Origin: Prunella strophiata
Taxonomy: Eukaryota; Chordata; Aves; Passeriformes; Prunellidae
DNA length: 64,000 nucleotides
Assembly (NCBI GenBank): GCA_036583965.1
Contig: JAZBQD010000017.1
Coordinates: 28,120,385 to 28,184,384 of the forward strand
Direction: 5' to 3'
Shown: in pieces, positions 22,701 to 35,618 of the stretch
How positions within the stretch are numbered: the first letter of the stretch is position 1
Layout: each line of letters opens with the position of its first letter
Made by a program: the position numbers and the translations under genes
The notes under the pieces: model-generated
What the model saw: the letters and a program-made list of their open reading frames with translations, nothing else
Databases searched by the model: none
What the model was told of the DNA's origin: nothing

Positions 22701-25700
22701 AGACAGAAAGAGTTCTTGTCTGTGAGTATTGATTTTTTTCTCAATTGTTTGAGCAGCCATTGATCTGGGTTTTGCTATGCAATCAGCATCTGAGGCTTCA
22801 GAGCCCCATAAGATAGCACTGATAAAAGTATGATAAAGGAATAGTATCTGTCTAGCTTGTGTTAGTGATGCTGCATTATTATGAAGTCAGGACAGACTGT
22901 TTTTTTTTTGTTTTGTTTTGTTTTTTTTGTTTTTTGTTTTTTTTTTTTTTTTTTTTTGTTTTGTTTTTTTTTTTGTTTTGTTTTGTTTTGTTTTCAAGAC
23001 AATACTAGTGGACATGTACAGAAGGTGGAAATTACAGAAGCTGTTACATTGGAAAATTTTAGAAGCTGTTATGGCACAGTGTTATTGCAGGTGTGTTTTA
23101 ATTCTAGCCTGTTGCTTATATTGAAAATGAGGGAACTCATCGATTTTGATAGGACAGCAGATTAAACTAAAACACTGGAAAGAAGCACTCTTCCTGAGCT
23201 GCTTGCCTTTATTTTGCACACAGGCATGAGAATGAGTTATGGCTAGAAAAACTGTTTCTTCTCCAGGTTCTTGCACAACTATGTAAACAAAAGTTTTGTA
23301 AATGATTCTTCTTTCTTATCATGTTATGGGTTAGAGGTAGGTAAAAGGAAAGCATGACTGTGCCTAAAAGAAAAGGGATGATAAACTAGGCCTTGAATGG
23401 TGAAGTTACTTAATCTTATGTCAGAATATATTAAACTTTATATTCTTCTGTTGTTTTAACTAGAGCTGCTAACTTATTGAAAGTAGCAGCACTTAGAGTA
23501 CTTATTGTTTAAAAGAGGTGCTGAAGGTAACTCATAAAAAATACTTCTATTTTAAAAGAGTGTAAGAAAAATGTTTCAGTGTACTGCAAAGCCCTGCCTC
23601 TGACATTGTAGGTAACAGTCCTGTTTTGCATGAGAATAAGACTTTAGAGAGGCTGGTGGACAAGGCTAACTTCCTTTTAGACCAGATGGTACTGAGTGGT
23701 AATAATTATAGTAGCAGCCTTCAGAATAGTTGATCATCATTGTGATAAATATCTGAGGCCATATATTGACTTCTAGGACTGAACTGACAAAATTGTTTTT
23801 GTATATTTCTTCAAACTACCCAGCCTTTTCTTTTGTAAGCTGTAGTAAATGTGGAAGGCATTAATGCTAGCTTTCTATTTCTGGCAAGCTTGGGTGTTGT
23901 ATCTCCTGTGACTGCAAGGCAGCTATGACTTATCCTCTCCAGACTCTTCCAGACTCTAAAAGGTATCTGTGTTGCTGTATGAATGTTCATTATTACCATA
24001 TTGTCAGCATGTGTTGCAGAACTGTAGATGTTTATGTGTGTTCATTGCAACAGTGCCCTTAAAAATAAGAGTTTATCTTAAGTTCAGAAACAAACAACAA
24101 GGAGTATGGATCATTGCTAACTGAGATGGTTCTAAATATGTGGATTTTAACTTCAGGAGATACAATACTATGATAGAATTGGATGGACTCTGAAGGTGGT
24201 AGAGGGGTCTCATTGTTCATGGCTGCTGAAAATGTTATGGTGGCACTATCAGTATTTAGGCTCTTTCTGTGGGAAGCTTATGAAATTGCATGTTTCTGTG
24301 AACAGAAAAATCTGATGCACAACTAGCATTGATTACTGATGTGAAGGCTGGCAGACAGTTTTTCTATACGTCATACTTGATTATACAAGCATGAAGACTG
24401 GAGAGCTGAAATGAAGGAATGTTTGACTATTGGTCTTGTTCCAGTTAGCACTCTTGTATTGGCATATGACAGCATGCTGGTACAGTTCTGTTTCCTCTTC
24501 TGCTTGTGATAAGCTCAGTCAGCATGCTGACTCTGCAGCTTAATTGCAAGATCTAGGGAGCTCAGAACAGATGGGAAATTTATTCTAATACTGCTAATGC
24601 TTCTAACCTGGGTGCCCTCTGGAAACACTTAGTTCAGTGTCTGTTTCTGTGCAGAACAAAAATAGCCCTTACACAAACCTATGTGTTTCATCTCAGGCAC
24701 AGCCTTAAACAATGATAATGTTCCTTTTAACTGCCAGCCTGAATAGTGAAGACCGTAATGAATGTTTTTTGGTGGGACAACAAAAACATATTATCACTGT
24801 TCTTGGAAGCATCCTCAGGATTTATGAGCCCTCTCGCCCAGCTGGTGACTTTAGTCTTTGTAAAGGCCTCCTGTACCTTGCAGAGGAGTAGGAATCTGAC
24901 AAAGTAGCAACCATCTCTCAGTTATGGTAGTCTAGTTATAAAATATCAGTTTCTCATAACTCAAAAGCTATTTTTTCTTAATTTGAGTCTTCCCGTGCAA
25001 AAGTTAGTAGCTATGTTCTTGGGGACTAGTATCCTCCGACTTAACTGCCATTCTTGAACTAATGAATTTACAGCCCTCTATATAACACAGTTAATGATTG
25101 CTCTTCAGGGCTCAGAGATAAAGACTTAAAACACTTGCCTAGTTCACTGATAAAGGAGTATGAAGAACTTCCTGTGTTCCATTCACTAGAACTATGAAAC
25201 TGGTGCATACCTAGCCACAAGCAAGAGGATACAGCAGCATAACTTGCTTAGTTTTAGGTCAGTCAGCTATCTGTTTTTAAGAAGGTGGTGTAAAATAATG
25301 TGATTTTTCTGCTTACTGTTTGGTACAGTCACTTCTTTCACTGAGGGGAGTTTTATGGTGGAAACACTTTTGTGTGATAGATTTATCCATGGTGGTATGA
25401 GTAACATGACTACTTGGTGTAGCACGCAGACAGATGTTACGTGGTGCTGCTCCAGAGAGGTGCTGAGATTTAGCAGTTCCTGAAAATCTTGGTGTATTTT
25501 GTATAGTTCAGAGATTTAAATAGTTTCAAAAACTTAAAAGTTTGACTCACAACTGGTATTTGTTCCCTGTGGCTGTGTTGCCACTGTCACTTCAGAGATA
25601 ATAATGCTGCAGCTGAAGTAGGAGCTATCAAGCATGTCATCACAGATGGTAGCAGAAGGGTGACTTTGCTAGGAATGTTAGCTATACCCCTCGGCTAATT

Positions 25701-28700
25701 AGGAGATAACAACACTAGGATAAGAATTACCAATTGTTGGCTGCAGCATTGTTAATCTTCCAGGTAGAATGTAAAAACTGGTAGTCATCCTTCTTAACTT
25801 CAGAACAGTTGTGTAGTAGTCAGCTTCTAAGAGAGGGAGAACAAAGTGGGAGTAGCTTTAGAACATAGTCTGTGGCAGCTTCTCAGCAGTATCAGCTCTG
25901 CTTTTTATATTGTTAGAAGCAGGATCTTATGATGAAGAAATGACCTTGTATTTCTGGTTCTGCAGAGTGGTGGCTCACTTTGTTTTTCATGCCTGTCCAG
26001 AAAAGTAGGGAGAAGGAAGTGTCCCTGCAGGGTATCAAGTAACATTCACTTTCACAGCTCCCACATTACCTACTCTAGTAAAGCTTTACATACAAGTTAC
26101 AGAAATCGGTAAATCTGGCTGTTCTATCTTTCTCAAATGACTAAACAAGTCACCTCTTTACAGATGCTGTTGATGGAGTGGTTAACGGGGATGTCTATCA
26201 GGTAAGATAGAAGTATTCTGTACTTAGAATGTGCTGTTCTACTCTGAGAACTTTACCTTAATATAGACTAATACTTCCTATTTCTTGTCTTTAAAGTAAT
26301 TCTGTCTCGTATCTGAGGAGGGTCTTCTATACTGGTAGCTCATCTCATGGAGTTGTCAGCCTTCTCAATTATGCCCATCCTCAGAACTTAGAGACCACTT
26401 AAAGCAGCAGTTCATTTTGAAATGTGGCTTAACAGTACATAAGCACTGTAAAGCAGACTGTTAGGCTCTGTGATACGACTTTACATTGACTTGCACTGGC
26501 TGCTAAGCTGAAAGTGTGCTCTGATTACCTAGTTTAAAGAAGAATTTTCAGATTTGCTTGTTCTTTAAAGATAATTCATGCACCCTGGTTGTCTTATCAA
26601 GGTAGTCTTACAAGGAACGGACTGAAAACATTATACATTTCTTAGTGACCTGAAGTTGCATGAAATTAAGCTGATGGCTAAAAAGCTTAATTGCAGTATG
26701 AAAGCATGTTAGACAGCCGTGGTAATGACAAAAGGAGGTGATACCTGCTTTATTATTGTCAGGAAGAAATGAGGCATGCTAAGGCAATCACTTTGTTGTG
26801 ACTAGATTTCACACCAGTTTGTCCACGGTGTGGTCATTGCCTGGTGTCACAGTTGGCTCGTTAGCCTGATTAAATGAATGCTTGGGAAGGAAGCAACATG
26901 TGAGCAACGTACTTCTCCTTAAAGTTTTAAGTGAATGCTGAGCTTTGTGGAGATACAAATGGCTTTCACTGCTGCTGACATTCTCATATCCTCAGCATTA
27001 CTGTGAGATTGGTGGGACAACTTGTATTTTACAAGCCCTTTCCACTTCCTTGTACAACAGGAGGTGGATTTCCCTCTTTAGATACCTTGATTTTGTGTTT
27101 GGAATTTTAAGAGATCAGTTGCTTTGGCTGACAGATCTTCTTAATCAGAAAGAGACTGAATGGGTTATACATAATTTCGTTTTTAGCTACCTATAACTAG
27201 CTGGCCCTGCATCTGGCCAGTTTATTTGGATGAAATATGAAGCCTGGTGGTGTTGCACCAGCCTAGTGTCTTCTCTTTGCATTATTCCTTCATTGAGGGC
27301 TACAGGAGGTCCAGAGAGGGGCAAGGTACAGCCAAGTCTGTGGTCAGCTGCAATTGACCCAGGACTCTTAGGAGTATTTCTTAACTCTGTTAGGGGTAGG
27401 ATGAAGCAATAAAAGTTGTTAAACCTAAGAGTATCTTCTGTAGCAAATACCACAATATTGGTTAGCTTTGTAAATCTGGTGTTTTAATGTTAGCCCCATT
27501 CATTTCAAGTCTTTGAGATGTTACATTGTGAAAAAGATGCTAGTACTCTCACTGTTCTGATGATTAAATATTGAAATTTCTCTTGTGTTATAAGCTGCAT
27601 ACAGCAATCCAAATTTTGTAATGTGGTATGCAAATGTCTCTTGAAGTAGACAAATAAGCTGCAAAGAATGTTTTGTACTCCTGTGCACAAAACCATAAAT
27701 AAAATTACTTTCTCAGCAAATATTTAAGGTGAGATGAACTTAGAGAATATCTGCCCTAAAACTGTATAGTGAGGTGCTAGGCATTGTCTTCTGCGTTCTT
27801 CAGGCTTAGTGCTCTGGCACCAAGTGTTTGTGGCACTTGTATTTCCAGCTGTCTTGAATTTTTGTTGGATCCCTGATTTCTGGAAGGAGCCTTGTGTTAA
27901 TTTCCTTTGATTCTGCTGTAATTTGTAGCAAGATGTTTTTAATGGTGGAAATGTGTTATAACATGAAATAAATGTGTTATTGGCTCAGTTCAAATAGAGT
28001 CTGATTTTAATGTAGCTGGCAGGCAGTTACCTGAAATCACTTGTTATGCACAAATGACTTTACTATTCCTTTCCTCCAAGGAGAGTAATGGTCCCACAGA
28101 CTGCTATGCTGCCATCTCCCAAGTAGATCGACTGCAGTCAGAACCAGAAAGTATTCGTAAGTGGAGAGAGGAGCAAAAGGAGCGCCTGGAGCAACTTGGT
28201 AAGCATGGTATTTGTTGAGTAACTAATGTCAGCTTCTTTCAGGCTGAGAGAAGTGGGGGTGTTCTACCTGGAGAAGAGAAGGCTGTGGGGTGACCTTGGA
28301 GCAGCCTTCCAGTGCTGAAAGGGGACCTACAGAAGAACAGGAGAGAGGGAATTTTTACAAGGGTGTGTAGTTTACAAGGGGTAATGGTTTTAAACAGAAA
28401 GAGGGTAGATTTGGATTAGTCATTAGGAAAACATTCTTTACGATGAGGGTGATGAGGCACTGGCACAGGCTACCCAGAGAAGCTGTGGATGCCCCATCCC
28501 AGGCACCCATCAAAGACTGGGGTTTTTGAGCAGTCTGGTCTAATGAAAGATGTCTCTGCCCACAGCAGAGGAGGTGGAACTAGGAGATCTTAAAGGCCTC
28601 TTCCAGCTCAAGCCATTCTATGATTCTTAAGCAGTAGAATTCTGAACCATGGCCCTGCCTCTTCAGTCTTAACATGCTTCCTGAGTTCAAGGAGCAAGCC

Positions 28701-31700
28701 TGGATGAGTCTTCTATTAAGCAGACTTAAGACTGGTGTGGGAGTCAGCAAGCAAGTGGCTCTCTGAACCTTTACTTAAAGATGAACTGACAGAAAATGAA
28801 AAGCTTTTGTAAGCTTTGGTGGTAATAAATACTGCAGGCATTAGTAGTTTATTTCAAAGGATAAAGATTATTCATTTTGTAATTGCTGAGGCCATCTGTT
28901 GTCACATGGATCTTAATAACTAAATTAAGAAAGTAATGGATTATTAACTAAACTAAATACAGCTATTAAATGCAGTGGTACCTACCCATGGACAGTGTCT
29001 AAGAGACTACAGATTGGTGTGCTTCCCACTTACATGGTGGAGGAGCCTTTGCTTGAAATTGTCAGGACAAAACCTTCTGCAAAATGTAATTCTGGATAGA
29101 GCTGACCATTTCACTCCTCTTTTGTACTTGTTACAGCAGATGAGGTTGTCCTGAACTGTAGGCTGTGTGTAAAAGTATGCAGAGTGCCAGGTTCCTTCAC
29201 TTTATCTAAACAGAGAGGCCTTACTGAGCTTTGTTCTAGCACTGGCATAGCAAAGTGACTATTTCTGGTTTGAGCAGTTTGCAGACCAACAGATTTATAG
29301 AATCTGAACTACTCTGCAAAATGCCTATCTTAAACTGAAGTGGACTGTCCCAGTTATGCAGCACAGGAATTCTGTTCAGCTAATCCTTTGAATGTTTGTA
29401 GTATTTAGAGTTCTCATAGTCTAAATCAGGAAATCTCCTAACCCTGAGTTGGTGAAGCAACTGTCTGCACTAGAGTGCACCCTGAACCATCAGTTGAAAT
29501 GTTTGCAAGATGCATTTAAGTACAAATGTGACTGACAAAGCAATTCTTAAATCTTCAGATGCAAACTCACGAAAGCAGGAAGCAGAATGGAAAGAGAAAG
29601 CAATAAAAGAGTTGGAAGAGTGGTATGCAAAGCAAGATGAAAAGCTCGAGAAAACAAAAGCCAGTAACAGGTAAAGTTCTTCCAGCCATCAGGAGAGTTA
29701 TGGTTCTAGTTATGAAAATAATTGGGAAGGGAGGTGAGAATACTTCTGTGTTCTAAGGCAATAGTGCTTCAGATCATTAAATACTCCTACTACCTAACTT
29801 TTAAAGTTTTGTTAGATAATCTGGATTAAATATCCAGGAAGCATTAAGATGATGACCAAGTATTACTGAATATTTCTTAGGACATGAAGCTTGAACATGG
29901 CCAGAAAATATTTTACTCTACTCTCTTGTCATGCTCCCAGCTGCACAGGCCTTCAATGTCTGCAGTTACCTACCCTGAGACTAGCATTCTTACTTGCTTA
30001 CTTTAGAACATATGGAAGTGGCATTCTAGTTAATCTTTGCTATGGGTAATTTCATTAAACATCTTAAAAAATCTTTTGCTTCTCTTTTCGGAAGCAGTTG
30101 AGAAATAACATGACTCAGTTCTACTAGTGAAAAACTAAATGCTGACTGTGTCTGTAGTGGTATGAATTGTCTAATTATGGGTCCTGTGGTAGAAAGTGAT
30201 GACTTGGTTGCTGGAATAGTAAGCTCTTACCCTTTCTTAGAAATTCCCTGTGGAATTTTGACTTCAAGCTACATGAAGGTAAAAGTGATAGAACTGACTT
30301 AATGCCTCTTAAACCTCTACTTCATTCTGTGCAGGTAATCATCAAGACTGCTTTATATTTTGGGAACTCACAGGGTTCAAGATGAACTGCTGTTTTGTTC
30401 ATTTTGTTGTTGTTTTTTTGTTAGTTTGTTTTTTTGTAATACTGCTTTTCTTATCAAAATGGCCATCAGGTTTGTCTTTATTAAAGTCCTAGGTAGACTA
30501 CTCTTCTTTCTAAAGGAAGAAAGGAGGCCTACGCTGCCTTCAGAATTATGGATTTGCCACTTCCATTCACTGAGGAATTCACTACCTTTTGGCTGAGCGA
30601 AGAAAGGGAAACAGGATTAGTACTGTCCTAGTTGGTGGCCAGAGTTCATGCTACCCTCGTAGCTTTATTATGGCCAGTGTTTGAGTGCAGGATATGGAGT
30701 CTGGAGCACGGCTTAAGCAGGTGTTGCACAGAAGTGTTTGGCATTCTCACCACCCTGGTGAGATCTCTTGCCTGATGGTAGTTTTCTGTCCTCCAGGAGT
30801 ATTATGCTAACTAGCATTAGTCTAATGCTAACATTGGGGTTCTAGTCCTCAATTAGCTGATCCAAACTTCTAGGATGTAGCAGAATTTCTGTGTTGCCCT
30901 CCTGACCAGTGGCTTAATTGATCCATTCCATATGGTAACTGCTTTCTGTTACAGTAAGTCTAGGTGATGCAAGGTTAATGTGCTTGTTAAAATTGCCTCC
31001 AGCTGTGTTCCGTACTTCTCATCCTTATCTCTTTTCTCCTGCCTGCTTGCCTGCCTGTTGGACTACTTGCTACCTAGGGTGGCAGATGAAGCTTTCTACA
31101 AACAACCCTTCGCTGACGTGATTGGTTATGTGTATGTTGCTTAACTACTAATTCTGTTTGCTAATCAACACAATAATAAGCAGGATCAGAAATAGTGCTG
31201 AATGTCTGAAGGTGCCTTCTGAATATTTACTTTTTGGACCACTTCTGGTCTGCAGTTTTAAGTGCAGTTCTCCTGTATGCACTGCACAAATCCTAGCACT
31301 TTCAGATTAAGTCATGTAGTGTACATAGCACTGGAATTAAGGTAAAGACTTCAGTACTCTTTAGACCTAAGGGTTTACAGTTGTTTCCAGGCCAGTGAAC
31401 ATTGCTTAGCAAGATGGTTTGCTGGGGATGTGGGTTAGTGCCTGCAGTTTCACATGGGTGCTGTATCTAGTCCTTCACAGAGAAGCAGTGTTTAACTCTG
31501 TAATAGGCAGTCACCACCTGCTTTGCCTACATATCAGAAAAATATTCAAGCAATGCTTGCACATATAGGTTCACAAGGAAGCCAAGGAAGGTAGAAAGGA
31601 ATTGCCTGACATGAATCAGGGTAGAAAATGTGCATGCATGTAGAAATAGGAGGCTGTTAGAGAACAGATGGAAAGTTCAAGAAGGTGGCATTGGGAAATC

Positions 31701-33553
31701 AGTGTAAACTGCTGGGAAGACACTTAGGAGCAGTGTAGATGTTTTGCCAGCCTAATAGGTCAGTGAAAACAGAGCTGTGACTTTGAAGCCCCAGTTGCTA
31801 GTTTCTGAGGGGTAGAAGGATTGCAATGTTCATTGCCTCGTTCATGTATTTTAATTTCTTCCCTTAATTTGTAGACTTGAATTGAAAGATGGACATGTCA
31901 CAGATTCTAAGGTGACACCTTTAGAAGGTGTACTGGTGAGCCATGTTGTGGCTTTGAGTACATTAATATTGAAGGTTTGGTGTGAAATTCGCAGCTAACT
32001 GTAGGTGGATATAAACCAAGACTTGTGAAATGATGGATTTACAGGTGGTGTTTAACTTTTCTGAAATCTCCTGGAGCTGGTTTTGTTAGATTTTTTCAAT
32101 AAAACCCTTATTGTTATATGTCCAATGCAAATGTGCAGTGTAAGTGCTGCGTAATAAAACTGGCTGCCTGTTTCCTGAATGTAGGCTAAGCTACTAGTGC
32201 ATGTTCAGCCAGCTAATCATCTGCATTAAACTCATTCTCATTTTCTATATCTGACTTAAACTTTCTCTCCTTGTTTCTTTTCTTCTCTTCACCTTTAAGC
32301 ACAAACATAAATCATCCTTGCTACAGCCTAGAACAGTTAAGTAAAAAAATCTTCACTGCCCCTTAAAAGTGTCATGTCACATAAAGTAGCAGTGTTGTAG
32401 TGATCCTTGTCTTCAGTGGTGTCTGTAACCTTATCATCCCTGTGAATAGTGCTGAACCCTCATGGGAGAGTCATTTTCACTGCTTTCTCTGTATTGCTTG
32501 TTGGAGTAGATGGATTTGGTTTGATCTCTTGATGCTTACTGCTTCTGCACTCAGGCAGCTACCAGGGCCCCACAGTTCATGTAAACTAGATGCTGGAGTG
32601 TTATCCCTGCATTGAAGCAATGCTGTTGGCAGCATAGAAAAGCCAAAATACTACAGCTGGGAAGCCACTGGCACTATCCAGTACATAATGTACAAAGCCT
32701 TCTTAGAGTCTCCTTACGGTGAGAGCAGGGGAAATCCGTTTGTTCTGTGAGGTCACCTCAAACAAGTCATCTCCTCTGCCAAGATATGCTGTAGTCTATT
32801 GCACTCACAAGCATGGGATTCCTGACTTCAATTCCTTATGATTCATGCTGCTTCACTACAGCATTGGGAATCATCAGCAGATAGTTTTATGATGGCCTGT
32901 AGGCCTTGGGGCTGATTTAAATCCTCACATGGAATTTGTTTAAGACATGCTTGCAGGCAGTTGTAAATTTCCAGTTGGCAAACGTCCAGTATAAGCCATC
33001 AAGCGGCAGAGGCTTAACTAGTTAAGACCTGGGCATTTCTCCATAAATAAAATGCCTACATAAAAGTACCTTACTTCCTGGAAGCTTGTGTGGCGACTCA
33101 TTAGGAAAATACTCAATAAGTATTCTTAAAACCAAACACCTGTATTCCAACATTTTACACAATCCTCTGCGATCCTCTGCACTGCTTGTGCATAGCATAC
33201 TACTGCAATCTACTTTCATCTCCAGGACTGGGGCAGTGGGAGCTTACGTGGCCATGATGTCCACAAGCAGCTGTCAGGTCACATTTCTTATGAAACATGC
33301 TGAAAGAAACCGCATCCTTTAAGAGGGAAGGAGTGCCTTATATGCTGGGCATTAACACAAGGTGCATTGCATTGCTTTTAGGGCAGCTGAAGAAGCCTTT
33401 GTGAATGATGCAGAAGAAGTTTTTCCGGGCACTGAGTGGGAACGTGTGGCTCAGCTCTGTGACTTTAATCCCAAGTCTAGTAAGCAGGCAAAAGATGTGT
33501 CCCGCATGCGTTCAGTCCTCATCTCGCTCAAGCAGGCTCCGCTGGTTCGCTGA
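19512..33553 (+). CDS. CLTA: CLTA, clathrin light chain A, complete
   Basis: Regulatory subunit of the clathrin triskelion. It binds the clathrin heavy chain hub on coated pits and vesicles, tunes lattice assembly and links to Hip1R and actin. Coding exons are 19512-19722, 26164-26201, 28081-28198, 29559-29670, 31078-31131, 32300-32335 and 33382-33553; they join in frame to 246 residues, against 248 in the human long form. Visible parts: acidic GAEEDPAAAF (EED at about residues 25-27) and the light-chain signature NEIAGIENDEGYGIL (residues about 39-53); a charged helix with WREEQKERLEQL and KELEEWYAKQDEKL for heavy-chain binding (about 85-160); the 30-residue neuronal insert (161-190); and the C-terminal KSSKQAKDVSRM..LISLKQAPLV. 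Skipping exons 5 and 6 keeps frame (...SNR then AAEEAF), giving a 216-residue form. Start context is strong and the whole frame is intact. Confidence 0.98.
22899..22994. repeat. Poly-T / TTTTG low-complexity tract
   Basis: Almost 100 bp of T runs broken by single G, including a run of about 20 T. Confidence 0.95.
24873..24969. repeat. Unidentified interspersed repeat, copy 2
   Basis: About 97 bp that aligns to 16001-16099 in the same orientation, with a weaker matching tail to about 25050. Confidence 0.7.
26164..26201 (+). CDS. CLTA: CLTA coding exon 2
   Basis: Tiny 38-bp exon, acceptor TTTACAG and donor GTAAGA. With the split first base it encodes DAVDGVVNGDVYQ, matching mammalian DAVDGVMNGEYYQ. 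Confidence 0.95.
26202..28080 (+). other. CLTA intron 2
   Basis: 1.9 kb intron; no repeat or gene recognised. Confidence 0.7.
28081..28198 (+). CDS. CLTA: CLTA coding exon 3
   Basis: 118 bp, acceptor CTCCAAG and donor GTAAGC. Encodes ESNGPTDCYAAISQVDRL and SEPESIRKWREEQ, the start of the heavy-chain-binding helix. Confidence 0.97.
28199..29558 (+). other. CLTA intron 3
   Basis: 1.36 kb intron whose first part is a CR1 fragment (28241-28628); nothing else recognised. Confidence 0.8.
28241..28628 (+). mobile_element. CR1 LINE 3' end in CLTA intron 3
   Basis: Sense CR1: ctacctggagaagagaaggc, gattagtcattaggaaaaca, cacaggctacccagagaagc, ending ccattctatgattctt. Same strand as CLTA, starting only about 42 bp after the exon 3 donor. 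Confidence 0.93.
29559..29670 (+). CDS. CLTA: CLTA coding exon 4
   Basis: 112 bp, acceptor ATCTTCAG and donor GTAAAG. Encodes DANSRKQEAEWKEKAIKEL and EEWYAKQDEKLEKTKASN, core of the coiled-coil that packs on the heavy chain. Confidence 0.97.
29671..31077 (+). other. CLTA intron 4
   Basis: 1.4 kb intron ahead of the alternative exons. Pyrimidine-rich near its 3' end (about 31015-31075). Nothing else recognised. Confidence 0.7.
31078..31131 (+). CDS. CLTA: CLTA coding exon 5, alternative (neuronal insert part 1)
   Basis: 54 bp, frame neutral, encoding VADEAFYKQPFADVIGYV, the known 18-residue insert. Acceptor TACCTAG and donor GTATGT. The upstream intron is pyrimidine-rich (cttatctcttttctcc). 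Confidence 0.93.
31132..32299 (+). other. CLTA intron 5
   Basis: 1.2 kb intron between the two alternative exons, ending in a long CT tract (annotated separately). Confidence 0.75.
32254..32299 (+). promoter_or_regulatory. Pyrimidine tract with PTB-like motifs before CLTA exon 6
   Basis: Reads actttctctccttgtttctt then ttcttctcttcacctttaag. Repeated TTCTT/CTCTT elements are typical polypyrimidine-tract-binding protein sites. Repression of this exon outside neurons is inferred from the motif and from known neuronal use of the exon. Confidence 0.5.
32300..32335 (+). CDS. CLTA: CLTA coding exon 6, alternative (neuronal insert part 2)
   Basis: 36 bp, frame neutral, encoding TNINHPCYSLEQ, identical to the mammalian insert. 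Acceptor CTTTAAG follows a long CT tract; the donor GTTAAG is weak. Both fit a regulated exon. Confidence 0.9.
32336..33381 (+). other. CLTA intron 6
   Basis: 1.05 kb intron; no repeat or gene recognised. Confidence 0.7.
33382..33553 (+). CDS. CLTA: CLTA coding exon 7 and stop
   Basis: Acceptor GCTTTTAG. Encodes AAEEAFVNDAEEVFPGTEWE through LISLKQAPLVR and TGA. NDAEEVFPG differs from human NDIDESSPG, and the last residue is Arg instead of His. Confidence 0.97.
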
Positions 33554-33800
33554 AGCAAAGCTCGATGGAGACACTACAAATGCAATATCTTAACCTTACT
33601 CAGAGAAGCTATGTTTGCAGTAATTTGATTAATTGTTTCAATGTGTATTTTTGGACCACATCATGATGTATCTAGAGCTGATCATCGTTTGATTGCATGT
33701 TCTTCCTGATGTTTCCTTTCTGTGTCTGAAATGGGAGAACCTCCAAAACTGTAGTCTCTGTGCTGTTGTGCACCGAGGTGTCACTTCCTACATTACTGAT

Positions 33801-33806
33801 ATTAAA
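33801..33806 (+). terminator. Probable CLTA polyadenylation signal
   Basis: ATTAAA about 250 bases after the stop codon, followed by a GT-rich stretch (aaaatgtgttgactttgg). This agrees with the short 3' UTR usual for CLTA. AATAAA further on (about 34805) is a possible alternative. Confidence 0.55.
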
Positions 33807-35618
33807 GATCTGTTAAACAGCAAAATGTGTTGACTTTGGATGAATTGAGAAGGTCTCCTGCTTCTTTTGACAGAGCATGTTTGAATTAAGTGTGAGTAAA
33901 CATTTCTCTTGATTGCTAGTGATTTCACCTTGCTGGTGAATGTCCAGCCAGCAGTGCTTCTGGTCTCTGTAAGGCTGTCCTCCTTGTTTCTTTAAGCTTT
34001 CTTAAAGCTCTTGAGAGCTTTAGTCTAAAAACTTCTCCCCTATCCAATTTATCACACTAGACAGCAGCTCAAGAAAACTTAAACAGCAGGCTTGTTAAGG
34101 GGCTTATTTTACTTCCAGTGGGACTGAGGATGCTGTCTTCTGCAGGTAAGTAGTTCTGTATAATTTTCTGCTGTCACTCTGGCTCCCTGTCTGAGGCTCA
34201 ACACACAGGAGAGGGCACTGCGCAGTTAAGATCTTAGGTATTCTACTACTTATTGTGTTCTGCTGGGTTTTCAGTGCTGTCTTTATGAGCAAAGATCTGT
34301 GGTGTAGAGGCTGTGTGGATGTTTTTGAACTGTGTGCTTGTCCTCACTGACCTTTGCAGACATTTCCTCCCACTCAGGTGGTGAACTGGAGAGTAAGAGA
34401 AGGGAAGACTTGCTCTTACTGCTGCTCATCTCTAAGTTGGAGCTCTGTCTGCCAAGGTGGTTGAATCTAAAACAAACTGATCTAGAAAATCTCTGTTCTG
34501 CTCCTTTGCTCACCCAGCAGTCACAGGAGCTGTATTCTAGCCTTGCTCTGTTAAACCTTATCTTAGCTGTCTATCTTCTAAAACGAATCTGTTCAATCTC
34601 CTACGTTATTTCACCATCTTTATCAAAGACACAGTATCTTAACTACTGTGTAGCATAATTGCTTTAGTATGTACAAGCTGGAAGGTTACTCCAGGCAGTT
34701 TGAAAAGGGCTGCAGATGCAGACTACGATAGACCAAGGCTCAGGATGTTACTGCACAGCAGCTGTCTTACTAGCAGCTGTGACTCTTGGGTGGCTGAGGT
34801 AGTCAATAAATGGCTTCCAGTTGGGCTGCAGTAGTTAAGCTGTACCTTACTGTTGTTTGCAGCGACTGGACCTACTCTTATGTTTGCAAGTTTATTCACA
34901 CACTGCTGATGGGTGGTGATGAGAATGATAGTAGATTTCAGGTCTGAAAGCTTGATTCCATGGAAGATTAAAGCAAGAAGCTATCTTCTGAACTGCACAA
35001 GGGTATGGCAGGTGGGTTCAACAGGACTGAAGCACGCAGCAAATCCATAGAATACTGATACTCATTCCTGGTCTTGACTAGTTATGCATTCACCTTGACT
35101 GCAAATTGCCTTTTTGCTGCACACTCAAAAGCTCTGAAAAACTCTTCAAAATGAGCTGATACGTTAATAAAGAAAAGTTATTAATACATTAAATATACAG
35201 TCTTTAAAGTGTTAATATGAATTTAAGAGAATTTGAGAGATCAACAGGTTAGACAGTTTCCTCTACACTGAATTATGGTATTTATTGACCACTACATTTT
35301 CCTGTCTTACAGAATGTTTTATCTGGCTATGGATGTGGCTTAGAGCTGCAATCCAAGAAAATGGGCAAAGACTCTAATTCAAGGCCAAAGCAATGTTACA
35401 GAAGTTAAAGCAGTATTTTACATGCTGGGTTTGCAGAGGTTAAGAATGTATTTGCAGATTTTTGACATATTTCATCCTGCTGGAACACTTAAAATGCAGC
35501 TCTGTGGGTTCGGATTACCTCCGCTAACTCTGGTGCAGAAATTTTCCAGATTACCTTTTCTGCCTTAACTTTACATTCAAGTATGCTAGCTCACTGTCTC
35601 CTTTATCAGTGCTGTCAC

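Larger units (their letters stand above)
19723..26163 (+). other. CLTA intron 1
   Basis: 6.4 kb. Holds a long T/G tract (22899-22994) and the second copy of an unidentified repeat (24873-24969). No other gene was recognised; the Phe-rich open frames over the T tract are artefacts. Confidence 0.75.

Noticed and set aside
22881..23165. 94-codon Phe/Cys-rich frame that resembles a membrane protein
   Set aside because: It is a translation of a poly-T/TTTTG tract in CLTA intron 1, not a gene.
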